A stretch of 64,000 nt of DNA from Phycisphaerae bacterium (GTDB lineage Bacteria > Planctomycetota > Phycisphaerae > UBA1845). Position 1 is the first letter of the stretch. Each line of letters begins with the position of its first letter. A program made the translations under genes and the position numbers. The stretch spans positions 1 to 64,000 of the forward strand of contig JANQQK010000079.1 of the NCBI GenBank assembly GCA_028289375.1. The letters are read 5' to 3'. Positions 27,126 through 34,032 of the stretch are shown here, in pieces. The notes under the pieces are model-generated. The model did no database searches, was not told the origin of the DNA, and was given only the letters and a program-made list of their open reading frames with translations.

Positions 27126-27620
27126 TTACTTGTGCCGGAGTGTGCTTCTGGCTATCGATTGGCCGCACTCCGGACATCGCCCCGTCGTGTTGGCGGTCAG
27201 GTCGTAGCCGCAGCCGGGGCAGTGGCCGGGCGGATGTCGCCTGTCGCGACGGAAGAGCCATGCCGTCGCCAATGCGGTGGGAAGCAAGAGGCACCAGAGG
27301 GGGACTATCATCAACGAGAAACCTTGGCCGAGGAAGTCGCCGGATTCGTAACGCGGAGACCAATTCCAACTCTGCGCGGGCGATGTATTCCAGGAAACCG
27401 AATAGCGGTTCGATGCCCCAGATTGCTGCACATCTTCGTTCATTCCAAAAACGATTGCACTCCCTCCTTCGATGAACCAATCGTGGCGTGTTCCCCGGAG
27501 GAAGTAGCTGAAGGCGAAGCGGCCAAGTATTGTCGCAATTATCGCCGCAACAAGCGCGATGCTCGCAACAAGGAATACCCACTTCAGCTTGGAACGACGG
27601 TGTTTTAGAAGCGTTTCCAT
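27126..27620 (-). CDS. Two-TM zinc-ribbon protein, array unit 1
   Basis: 164 residues. ATG at 27620 has no Shine-Dalgarno; TATACT lies exactly 7 nt upstream. Layout shared by the whole array: basic start (HRRSKLKWVF), TM helix at about 13-35, an external segment of about 60 residues with Trp/Arg-rich WNWSPRYESG, a second TM helix (VPLWCLLLPTALATAWLF), the basic motif RRDRRHPP and a zinc ribbon GHCPGCGYDL...GRCPECGQ (CX2C-X11-CX2C). Both ends should be cytoplasmic. Function unknown; similar short zinc-ribbon membrane proteins are frequent as hypotheticals in planctomycetes (recollection, not searched). Confidence 0.8.
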   Translation of the reverse strand: METLLKHRRSKLKWVFLVASIALVAAIIATILGRFAFSYFLRGTRHDWFIEGGSAIVFGMNEDVQQSGASNRYSVSWNTSPAQSWNWSPRYESGDFLGQGFSLMIVPLWCLLLPTALATAWLFRRDRRHPPGHCPGCGYDLTANTTGRCPECGQSIARSTLRHK

Positions 27621-27627
27621 GGCTCGG

Positions 27628-27633
27628 AGTATA
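27628..27633 (-). promoter_or_regulatory. -10 hexamer TATACT of array unit 1
   Basis: Minus-strand TGGTATACT (extended -10 form) ending 7 nt before the ATG at 27620, implying a leaderless mRNA. About 50 bp around it are nearly identical to the region before the gene starting at 30007. Confidence 0.6.
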
Positions 27634-27656
27634 CCACTTAATCGAAGATGCGATTG

Positions 27657-27728
27657 CTACGCCGCCTGCCCGCATTCCGGACATCGTCCGGTTGTATTCG
27701 CGGTCAGGTCGTAGCCGCGCTTGTGGTA
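27657..27728 (-). pseudogene. In-frame zinc-ribbon remnant after a premature stop
   Basis: Directly after the TAA that ends the gene at 27729, the same frame continues for 23 residues, reading YHKRGYDLTANTTGRCPEC then GQAA and a TAG at 27657. Aligned with intact units, the TAA replaces the His of PGHC, and the first two zinc Cys are Tyr and Arg, with no length change. This is a decayed half zinc ribbon. Confidence 0.85.
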
Positions 27729-28568
27729 TTAACCGGGCGTACGTCGCCTGTCGCGATAGAATAGCAACGCCGTGCACACCCCTAACGGGAGCAATAGACA
27801 CCAAAGGGGCAACACGAATTCATTGTGGCCGCTGCTCTTTTGCCTGAATCCTGGCAACCACCGCCATGGCCACGGATTGGGGTTTAGGGTCAATATTACG
27901 CGTGCACGCGGATTTTCTTCTGTGCGTGCCACCGCGAATTCGCCGCCACTGATGTGCCCTGCATTCGCGATGCGCTCGTACGGAATATACCAAACAAAGC
28001 TGCCAAACATGGATAGGCCAATTACAACAGCAAGCATCATGGACACGCCAAGCAACACCCACTTCAGTTTGTATGGGCGTTTTCTGAAAAGCCCTCTCAT
28101 GAGTTCGAGCCGCCCGCGTGGCTTGACAATCGGTTGCACGGTCGCCTGCCCGCACTCGGGGCACGTGCCAGTCGTGTTCGCGGTCAGGTTGTAGCCGCAG
28201 TTGCGACAGTGGCCAGGAGGACGTTGTCTGTCGCGGTAGAACAGCCAGCCCGTCACCAGTATGAGGGGTACGAGGAGGCACCACAGCGGCAGATACCAAT
28301 ACTGGGCTGCACTGCTCCCTCCCGGCAACCAATGCCAACCCTCGTGCGCTTTCCCAAACACGAGATGCGCTGTACCGCGTATCATCCACGGATCCGGGGT
28401 CAGAGTGATGCATCCGCGGACAATCGCCAAAGTGAACTGGCGCTTATAGTTGATGTGCAACCACAGACTGCCGAACAACGTGCCTGCCATCGCCATTGCA
28501 ACCGCGATGCTTGCGACGAGGAACAACCACTTCAGTCTGGACGGACGGTGTCTTGGAAGCGCCTTCAT
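27729..28568 (-). CDS. Fused double zinc-ribbon membrane protein, array units 2 and 3
   Basis: 279 residues from ATG 28568, 7 nt after TATACT. Residues 1-150 are a complete unit: HRPSRLKWLFLVAS TM helix, W-rich loop, second TM, and a zinc ribbon GHCRNCGYNL...GTCPECGQ. A short linker (VQPIVKPRGRLELMRGLF) leads directly into a second unit (RKRPYKLKWVLLGVS and a second TM pair) that ends at RDRRRTPG, just before its zinc ribbon would begin. Two formerly separate genes have been joined and the second has lost its ribbon to a stop codon; the remnant is readable at 27657-27728. The fusion should have four TM helices. Confidence 0.8.
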   Translation of the reverse strand: MKALPRHRPSRLKWLFLVASIAVAMAMAGTLFGSLWLHINYKRQFTLAIVRGCITLTPDPWMIRGTAHLVFGKAHEGWHWLPGGSSAAQYWYLPLWCLLVPLILVTGWLFYRDRQRPPGHCRNCGYNLTANTTGTCPECGQATVQPIVKPRGRLELMRGLFRKRPYKLKWVLLGVSMMLAVVIGLSMFGSFVWYIPYERIANAGHISGGEFAVARTEENPRARVILTLNPNPWPWRWLPGFRQKSSGHNEFVLPLWCLLLPLGVCTALLFYRDRRRTPG

Positions 28569-28575
28569 AAAGCAC

Positions 28576-28581
28576 AGTATA
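28576..28581 (-). promoter_or_regulatory. -10 hexamer TATACT of array unit 2
   Basis: Minus-strand TGGTATACT, extended -10 type, ending 7 nt before the ATG at 28568; no Shine-Dalgarno in between. Confidence 0.6.
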
Positions 28582-28604
28582 CCAAATGATTGTTGGAATG
28601 ACCG

Positions 28605-29051
28605 TTACGCAACCTGCCCGCACTCCGGACATCGTCCGGTTGTATTCGCGGTCAGGTCGTAGCCGCAGCCGTGGCAGTGACCGAGCGAATGTCGCCTGTC
28701 GCGACGGAACAGCCACAGCGTTGTCAATACCGAGAGAAGCAAGGGGCACCACAGGGGTATCGCGCATCCCATCCAGGCACCACGGCGACCAGGTGAGTAG
28801 TACGGCAACCATTCCCACCGCATGGCCTGAGATGTGATGTGCCAAGAAGCGTCGAGGCGCGGGTGATTCGGAGGGCGAACTGCCATGATACGTCCGCCTT
28901 GGACGAACCCCAAATGCCTGAAGCCCCCGCGCGGGACTCCCCACGAGAGAGAGCCCAACAGCGTCCCGATCATCGCCGCACTTATCGCGATACTGGCGAC
29001 AAGGAACACCCATTTCAGCTTGGATCGTCTGTGTTTCAGAGTGGCAGCCAT
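28605..29051 (-). CDS. Two-TM zinc-ribbon protein, array unit 4
   Basis: 148 residues from ATG 29051. N-terminus LKHRRSKLKWVFLVASIAI is almost the same as in unit 1. The loop contains MRWEWLPYYSPGRRGAW, the second TM is IPLWCPLLLSVLTTLWLF, and the end is RRDRRHSLGHCHGCGYDL...GRCPECGQVA. All four zinc Cys are intact. The external loop differs in sequence from the other units while the two ends are conserved, so the loop is the variable part of the family. The gene has its own -10 hexamer at 29059. Confidence 0.8.
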   Translation of the reverse strand: MAATLKHRRSKLKWVFLVASIAISAAMIGTLLGSLSWGVPRGGFRHLGFVQGGRIMAVRPPNHPRLDASWHITSQAMRWEWLPYYSPGRRGAWMGCAIPLWCPLLLSVLTTLWLFRRDRRHSLGHCHGCGYDLTANTTGRCPECGQVA

Positions 29052-29058
29052 GGTTCGG

Positions 29059-29064
29059 AGTATA
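29059..29064 (-). promoter_or_regulatory. -10 hexamer TATACT of array unit 4
   Basis: Ends 7 nt before the ATG at 29051. The preceding bases are CGG rather than TGG, so no extended -10 here. Confidence 0.55.
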
Positions 29065-29072
29065 CCGCTTGT

Positions 29073-29519
29073 CTATTGAGAGGTATCCTGCGCAGATACG
29101 CCACATTCTGGGCAGGTGCCCGATGTGTTGCCTGCAAGGTTGTACCCGCAGAGATCGCAATGGCCCTCAGGGGGTCGCCGGTCGCGTCGGAATAGGATGA
29201 TGGTGACAAGGGTCCACGGAACAAGAATATAGATCAGGGGAACGCCGAAGTAAGTCACGCGATGGTCGGACCAGAACCACGGACGCCACCTCCATTCAAC
29301 GGCGCCAAAAACAACCCACGGGCGTTCGTCCGGGTCAGAGGGGTAGGTGCTAAAGACGACGCATCCGCCCCATGCACCGAGGTAAAACGGCGGGTTTGCG
29401 CCTCGCGAGACGCCTATTCCACCAAACAGCATCGCGACGAGGGCGACTACGATCAGCATGCACACTGCGAAGGCAATCCACTTGAGGCGGGAGCGGCGAC
29501 GTGGGGAATGATCTGCCAT
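29073..29519 (-). CDS. Two-TM zinc-ribbon protein, array unit 5 (divergent)
   Basis: 148 residues from the ATG at 29519. The open frame runs far upstream, but that extension is an out-of-phase reading of units 6 and 7. ATG 29519 is supported by a TATAGT ending exactly 7 nt upstream, as in the other units; an ATG at 29525 is too close to it. N-terminus RRRSRLKWIAFAVCMLIVV, W-rich loop (VEWRWRPWFWSDHR), second TM, RRDRRPPEGHCDLCGYNL...GTCPECG. More divergent than units 1, 4 and 6. Confidence 0.78.
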   Translation of the reverse strand: MADHSPRRRSRLKWIAFAVCMLIVVALVAMLFGGIGVSRGANPPFYLGAWGGCVVFSTYPSDPDERPWVVFGAVEWRWRPWFWSDHRVTYFGVPLIYILVPWTLVTIILFRRDRRPPEGHCDLCGYNLAGNTSGTCPECGVSAQDTSQ

Positions 29520-29526
29520 GTTCATG

Positions 29527-29532
29527 ACTATA
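29527..29532 (-). promoter_or_regulatory. -10 hexamer TATAGT of array unit 5
   Basis: Ends 7 nt before the ATG at 29519 and overlaps the stop codon of the upstream unit (29528-29530). Confidence 0.5.
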
Positions 29533-30007
29533 TCGTGTGCGTCGTTGAATTCACTGCACCGCACTCCGGACATCGGCCGGTCGTGTTGCCGGTCAGGTCG
29601 TAGCCGCAGCCGTGGCAGTGACCGGGCGGATGTCGCCTGTCGCGACGGAACAGCCACACCGTCACCAATGCGGTGGGAAGCAAGGGGCACCAGAGGGGGA
29701 CTGCCAATGAAAACCATCCGATACCGGAGATGTTGCCGGATCGGTATCGCGGGCGCCAGATCCATTCTCGCGCGGGCATCATACCCCAAGAAGCCGTATA
29801 TGGGTTTGAAAACTCGGCTTGCTTCGGACCGGTAGTCCCAATCATGACGATCCTCCCACCTCCGAGCACCGTGTGTGGGCCCTCTTGGCTGTAACTGAAC
29901 TTGAAGGTGACAAAGAGTGTAGCAACCATCACTACTGCAATTGTGATGCTCACGACAAGGAACACCCATTTCAGCTTGAATCGATGGCGTTTCGGAGGTG
30001 CTGCCAT
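29528..30007 (-). CDS. Two-TM zinc-ribbon protein, array unit 6
   Basis: 159 residues from ATG 30007. N-terminus RHRFKLKWVFLVVSITIAV, a loop ending REWIWRPRYRSGNISG, second TM VPLWCPLLPTALVTVWLF, then RRDRRHPPGHCHGCGYDL...GRCPECG and a short tail NSTTHTI that differs from the other units. All zinc Cys are present. The DNA for the C-terminal half is very close to that of unit 1 (27167-27260) and unit 4 (28621-28710), and the promoter region matches that of unit 1, pointing to recent duplication. Confidence 0.8.
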   Translation of the reverse strand: MAAPPKRHRFKLKWVFLVVSITIAVVMVATLFVTFKFSYSQEGPHTVLGGGRIVMIGTTGPKQAEFSNPYTASWGMMPAREWIWRPRYRSGNISGIGWFSLAVPLWCPLLPTALVTVWLFRRDRRHPPGHCHGCGYDLTGNTTGRCPECGAVNSTTHTI

Positions 30008-30014
30008 GGCTCGG

Positions 30015-30020
30015 AGTATA
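30015..30020 (-). promoter_or_regulatory. -10 hexamer TATACT of array unit 6
   Basis: TGGTATACT ending 7 nt before the ATG at 30007; the surrounding 50 bp match the promoter region of unit 1. Confidence 0.6.
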
Positions 30021-30043
30021 CCACTTAATCGACGATGCGATTG

Positions 30044-30508
30044 CTACGCAACCTGCCCGCACTCGGGACATCGCCCGGTCGTGTTGCCGGTCAGGTTGTA
30101 GTCGCACTGCGCGCAACGATCGGGTCGGCTGCGTTTGTCCGGGATGGTCCAGGCGAACACGACAAGCCCCAGCACGCCACTGATGAGGGACAGCAAGCCA
30201 AGGTCGACGGCGATGTGGCTCATGCCCGATGAGAAGCAGGGCGGGTACGGCGGCATTTTCGGTAGCGGTTTCGGCTGTGTCTTGTTGGTGTGGCAGTTGA
30301 TGCCGCTGCCGAGGTACAGCTTTCCGCCGGCGATGAAGACGCACGTTTCGTGTTTATTGACTTGCCAGAGAAGCCAATGTCGCGATTCCGCAAATGATCG
30401 CATCACCAGTGTCATGAGGAAAACAGCCACGACAAGCAACACGCCCGAGACACAAAGGCCCCTCAGTTTCGTCCTAGATTTTGATTGCTGTTTGCGTGTC
30501 TCGCTCAT
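30044..30508 (-). CDS. Two-TM zinc-ribbon protein, array unit 7
   Basis: 154 residues from ATG 30508. First TM at about 16-36 (LCVSGVLLVVAVFLMTLVM), a longer Pro-rich external loop (KTQPKPLPKMPPYPP), second TM (LLSLISGVLGLVVFAWTI), then DRCAQCDYNLTGNTTGRCPECGQVA. The zinc ribbon is clearly homologous to the other units, but the TM parts are only similar in layout. It is the one member with no -10 hexamer at the 7-nt position; instead its start overlaps the end of unit 8 by 35 nt, so it is probably translated from the same mRNA. Confidence 0.75.
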   Translation of the reverse strand: MSETRKQQSKSRTKLRGLCVSGVLLVVAVFLMTLVMRSFAESRHWLLWQVNKHETCVFIAGGKLYLGSGINCHTNKTQPKPLPKMPPYPPCFSSGMSHIAVDLGLLSLISGVLGLVVFAWTIPDKRSRPDRCAQCDYNLTGNTTGRCPECGQVA

Positions 30509-30962
30509 CTTCGACTAGCCCATTTGTCAAACAGTGCCCGCACTCCGGACATCGCCCGGAAGTGTTGGCTGTCAGATCGTATCCGCATCTTCGGCACCGT
30601 CCGATGGCTGATCTGCGATCACGTCGAAACGACCAATTCGAAACGGGACCCAGCATGATCGATGGATAGAGCAATGGAACCATGACGACGAAAGTGCGGG
30701 CGTCGGACCGGTAGTATGGCAGCCAAACGATCCTCTTGATTCGAAAAGACCCAACGAACCACCCCTGAGCAAGATCGGCTGGAATGCGGCGCACACAGAG
30801 TGCCCCACTTCGGAGGTAGATGAGTGTGCCTTCGCCTTGGTGGTTCGCCTGATAGCTGACTTGCCAGATCAGCGAGCAGGCGTAGCCAACTGAGAGCGAC
30901 ATGAAGGCCACCGTTAGAATCCAAGTGCGTAAGGATGATCTGGATTTCGGAGTCGCCTTCAT
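30474..30962 (-). CDS. Two-TM zinc-ribbon protein, array unit 8
   Basis: 162 residues from the ATG at 30962, chosen because TAAAAT ends exactly 7 nt upstream, as in the rest of the array; the frame itself extends further upstream to an ATG at 30971. N-terminal TM (WILTVAFMSLSVGYACSLIW), external loop with KRIVWLPYYRSDAR, second TM, then FRRDRRSAIGRCRRCGYDL...GRCPECGHCL. An acidic tail (VEDERDTQ) continues past the ribbon and overlaps unit 7. First transcribed member of the array. Confidence 0.78.
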   Translation of the reverse strand: MKATPKSRSSLRTWILTVAFMSLSVGYACSLIWQVSYQANHQGEGTLIYLRSGALCVRRIPADLAQGWFVGSFRIKRIVWLPYYRSDARTFVVMVPLLYPSIMLGPVSNWSFRRDRRSAIGRCRRCGYDLTANTSGRCPECGHCLTNGLVEDERDTQTAIKI

Positions 30963-30969
30963 CCGGTTC

Positions 30970-30975
30970 ATTTTA
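30970..30975 (-). promoter_or_regulatory. -10 hexamer TAAAAT of array unit 8
   Basis: Ends 7 nt before the chosen ATG at 30962. Confidence 0.5.
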
Positions 30976-31259
30976 CCCGCCGGCGACCGCCACGTGACCA
31001 AAACCGCTGAGCACAGGCGTCGATTGCGGTACGTCTAAACGATTGTTGAACAACGGGTTATCGACAGTATCAAGTGTTCGCTGACAGTTCCTTACGGCGG
31101 GAGACGTTGTTTGGGGTTAAGGTCGATACTAAGAAATACGAAAAGAATATCGCGTTTTTGATGGCGTGTATTCGGGCGGTCCGGGGGCCTCGGCGGGTGT
31201 GTCCGCCATTGGCGTCGGGCGGCTGGTGTGAGGGTCTCGATGGAAAGGGTGGTGACTTG

Positions 31260-32312
31260 ATGAATGGCGTGGCCAACGCGATGGATCTTGATCTGCTGCG
31301 TGCGAAGGTGCGTGAGTTGTCGGTGCTGTCGGTGACGGACGAGCCGGTGATCAGCTGCTACCTTGACCTCGACCGCGATCGACGCCTGGCGATCAACGTG
31401 TTTCGCCAACGCGCCGAGATGATCGGTCGCGGTCTGCAGTCATCGCTCAAACCCGCCTTCGAAGAAGCCGCCGGACAGATCGAACGTCGGTTGGCCGAGT
31501 CGTTCAAACCCGAAACCAAGAGCGCGGCCATCTTCGCCCGGGCTGGAGACGAGCCGTACTTCCTTGCGATGGAGTTCACGGTCGGCATGAACGACTGGGT
31601 GGGCATCGGATCCACGCCGAACATCTATCAGCTCGTTGAACTGAAGGACACGTATCATCGCTACATCGTGACGACCTGCAGCGAGAAGAAAGTCGGCATC
31701 GTCGAGGTGAACCTCGGTGCAGCCACGGAGCAGGTGTGGCGTGAGCGACCGGAGACAAGAGCACGCGTGGGTCGCGAGTGGACGCGCCGACACTACCAAA
31801 ACCACACGCGCGAGCTGACGGACCGGATGATCCGCGAAGCCGTCGAAGTGCTCGAGGAACGCATGCGGTGCGGTGGGTACAAACACCTTGTGGTCGTGGG
31901 CCATGATCGCGTACGCGGGCGGTTGATGGAGGCGTTGCCCAAGCCGTTGGCCGAGTCGGTCATCGCGACGTTGCCATCATCGCGGACGGCGTCTGCGGAT
32001 GAGGTGGTCGAAGCCACGCTGGGCTCGTTCATCGAGGCGGAGCAGGACGAGTCGACCGACCTGGCTGAACGCTTCCTCGGTGAGTTCTTCCGTGACGGTT
32101 TGGCTGTCGCGGGCGAGGAACGAGTGACTCAGGCAATCCAGATGGGGCAGGTGGATGTGTTGCTTGTTGCGAAGGAGGCGGACGAATCGACGCGTGAGCG
32201 AATGGTTCGTGTTGGCGAAGCTCATGGATGTCCGATAGAACTGGTGGGCGGATGCGATCCGCTGACGGAATTGGGTGGCGTGGGTTGCCTGATGCGTTAT
32301 CGCGCGTACTGA
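31260..32312 (+). CDS. baeRF-family (bacterial eRF1-like) protein
   Basis: 350 residues from ATG 31260, with GGTGGTGA upstream; the frame is open further upstream but that part is Arg/Cys-rich and unlike the family. Architecture as in bacterial archaeo-eukaryotic release factor-like proteins: N-terminal domain with VISCYLDLDRDRRLAI, a middle eRF1-domain-2-like segment (RYIVTTCSEKKVGIVEV to HLVVVGHDRVRGRLMEALP), and a C-terminal L7Ae-like domain (GQVDVLLVAKEADESTRERM). These proteins are thought to act on stalled or stressed ribosomes. The classical GGQ loop of true release factors is absent. Next gene, 26 nt later, is a K+/H+ antiporter. Confidence 0.7.
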   Translation: MNGVANAMDLDLLRAKVRELSVLSVTDEPVISCYLDLDRDRRLAINVFRQRAEMIGRGLQSSLKPAFEEAAGQIERRLAESFKPETKSAAIFARAGDEPYFLAMEFTVGMNDWVGIGSTPNIYQLVELKDTYHRYIVTTCSEKKVGIVEVNLGAATEQVWRERPETRARVGREWTRRHYQNHTRELTDRMIREAVEVLEERMRCGGYKHLVVVGHDRVRGRLMEALPKPLAESVIATLPSSRTASADEVVEATLGSFIEAEQDESTDLAERFLGEFFRDGLAVAGEERVTQAIQMGQVDVLLVAKEADESTRERMVRVGEAHGCPIELVGGCDPLTELGGVGCLMRYRAY

Positions 32313-32338
32313 CGTTGATCATGGGATAAACGAAATCT

Positions 32339-33970
32339 GTGGATGCGTGGACGACGATCGCCGGCGTCGCGGCCCTGCTGACCGGAGCACTGTTGTGCGG
32401 GGTGCTGTTCGAGCGACTCGGCCAGAGTGCGCTTGTCGGGTACCTTGTTTCCGGCTTGATTCTGGGGCCTGGATGTCTGGCGGTCGTGGACGATGCGACG
32501 GTCGTTCGCGGCATGGCCGAGTTGGGCGTGGCGTTTCTGCTGTTCAGTATCGGTCTTGAGTTTTCCTGGAAGCACATTCGCAGCATGGGGCGCGTCGCGT
32601 TTGGCGGTGGGGCGGTGCAACTGCTGCTGACGGCTGCGGTCGTGGCAGGGATCGGTCGTGCGCTGGGACTGCCGTGGGCGGCGGCGGTGGCGGTTGGGCT
32701 GATTGTCGCACCGAGCAGCACGGCTTGCGTGTTTCGGTTGCTCGAGCAGCGGACGGAACTGGATTCACATCACGGGCGGGCATCTGCCGGGGTATTGCTT
32801 TTTCAGGATCTGGCGTTGGTGCCGCTGCTCTTGGCGATCCGCATGCTTGGGTCGCGTGGTGGTGAGGGAGCGGCTGGGGAGATTCTGCGCAGCTTTCTGT
32901 CGCTGGCGATGTTTGCAGCTGGGGCGTACGTGGTTTTTCGCTTTGTGTTGCCGATGCTGCTCAACGCGGCGGTGGTGACGCGGAATCGCGAACTGCCGCT
33001 GATTCTCGCGGTGGCGACGTGTCTTGGGGCGGCGTGGACGTCGCACGCGTTGGGCTTGTCGCCGGTGCTGGGTGCATTCGCCGCCGGGATCCTGTTGGCT
33101 GAGTCGCCCTTTGCAACGTGGGTTCGTGCCGACGTGCAGGGCTTGCGGACGATCTGCCTGACCTTGTTCTTTTCGTCGCTGGCGATGATCGACGGGTTGG
33201 ATTGGGTCTTCAAACACTGGTACTGGATCGTTGCTGCAGTGCCGACGGTGTTGTTCGGCAAGTGGCTACTCACGACGGTCGCGGTACGGCTTGTCGGTTT
33301 GCCGATGCGTGCGGCGATGGCGGCTGGACTGTGCATCGCGCAGACGGGCGAGTTTTCGTTTGTGTTGGCCGAGGTAGCGCAGGGAACGGGTCTGATCGGC
33401 GAGGAGGTCTTCAAGCTGATCGTGATCACGACGCTGTTGACCCTTTTGGCGACGCCGTATCTCGTCTCTTGGGCGCGACGCGTGAGCGCAGGCGGGGATG
33501 TGGCGGGGGGACATGGGCACGGCGGTCATGGCCATTCACTCGACCTCACCGACCACGCTGTGATTATTGGCTTTGGTCCGTCGGGACGTGCGGTGTTCGA
33601 TGCGATCGCGACAGAAACGGCGGTGGCGATCGTTGATTTTCACCCGCGTGTTGATTACTCGCCTGACTACGTCGGGGCATTTCCCGTGGTCGGCGATGCG
33701 ACACAGACCGACGTGCTTGAGCAGGCCTGCGTTTCGAAGGCGGCGATCGTGATCATCACGATTCCGGATCAGGCGATGTCGTTGCGGGCGTCGCAGTTGA
33801 TCCGTGAACTGTCGCCCAAGGTGCCGATCATCGTTCGATCGCGATATGCCCGGTTCGTGGACGAATTGGCCGAGTGGGCCGACGTCGTCGTGGACGAAGA
33901 AAAGTCCATGGGCGAGCGCTTGGCGGATCATGCGCGAAAGCGCTGGGCCGCCGGTCAATCCGCGAGCTGA
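32339..33970 (+). CDS. CPA2-family monovalent cation/H+ antiporter with RCK (TrkA-N) domain
   Basis: 543 residues starting at GTG 32339. The N-terminal 380 residues form about a dozen TM helices typical of KefB/YbaL-type CPA2 carriers, including SALVGYLVSGLILGPG and GAFAAGILLAESPF. A His-rich linker GHGHGGHGHSL leads into a C-terminal NAD-binding RCK domain (HAVIIGFGPSGRAVFDAI, VVGDATQTDVLEQACV). It should exchange K+ or Na+ for H+ at the inner membrane, gated through the RCK domain. The family is KefB-like by architecture, but no KefG/KefF ancillary gene is near. The His-rich linker might bind metal. Confidence 0.9.
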   Translation: MDAWTTIAGVAALLTGALLCGVLFERLGQSALVGYLVSGLILGPGCLAVVDDATVVRGMAELGVAFLLFSIGLEFSWKHIRSMGRVAFGGGAVQLLLTAAVVAGIGRALGLPWAAAVAVGLIVAPSSTACVFRLLEQRTELDSHHGRASAGVLLFQDLALVPLLLAIRMLGSRGGEGAAGEILRSFLSLAMFAAGAYVVFRFVLPMLLNAAVVTRNRELPLILAVATCLGAAWTSHALGLSPVLGAFAAGILLAESPFATWVRADVQGLRTICLTLFFSSLAMIDGLDWVFKHWYWIVAAVPTVLFGKWLLTTVAVRLVGLPMRAAMAAGLCIAQTGEFSFVLAEVAQGTGLIGEEVFKLIVITTLLTLLATPYLVSWARRVSAGGDVAGGHGHGGHGHSLDLTDHAVIIGFGPSGRAVFDAIATETAVAIVDFHPRVDYSPDYVGAFPVVGDATQTDVLEQACVSKAAIVIITIPDQAMSLRASQLIRELSPKVPIIVRSRYARFVDELAEWADVVVDEEKSMGERLADHARKRWAAGQSAS

Positions 33971-34032
33971 AGACCAATTGCAGGACCCACGGCTCGATGG
34001 CGACTCGCGCGCGATGAGACGACGAATCCCTG

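Noticed and set aside
27028-27804. A 258-codon frame on the minus strand over array unit 1
   Set aside because: Second frame of the zinc-ribbon unit, without the Cys motifs or promoter geometry.
29520-30344. Upstream extension of array unit 5 to a 423-codon frame
   Set aside because: The extension reads unit 6 and 7 DNA out of their own frames, while the ATG at 29519 has the conserved -10 spacing.
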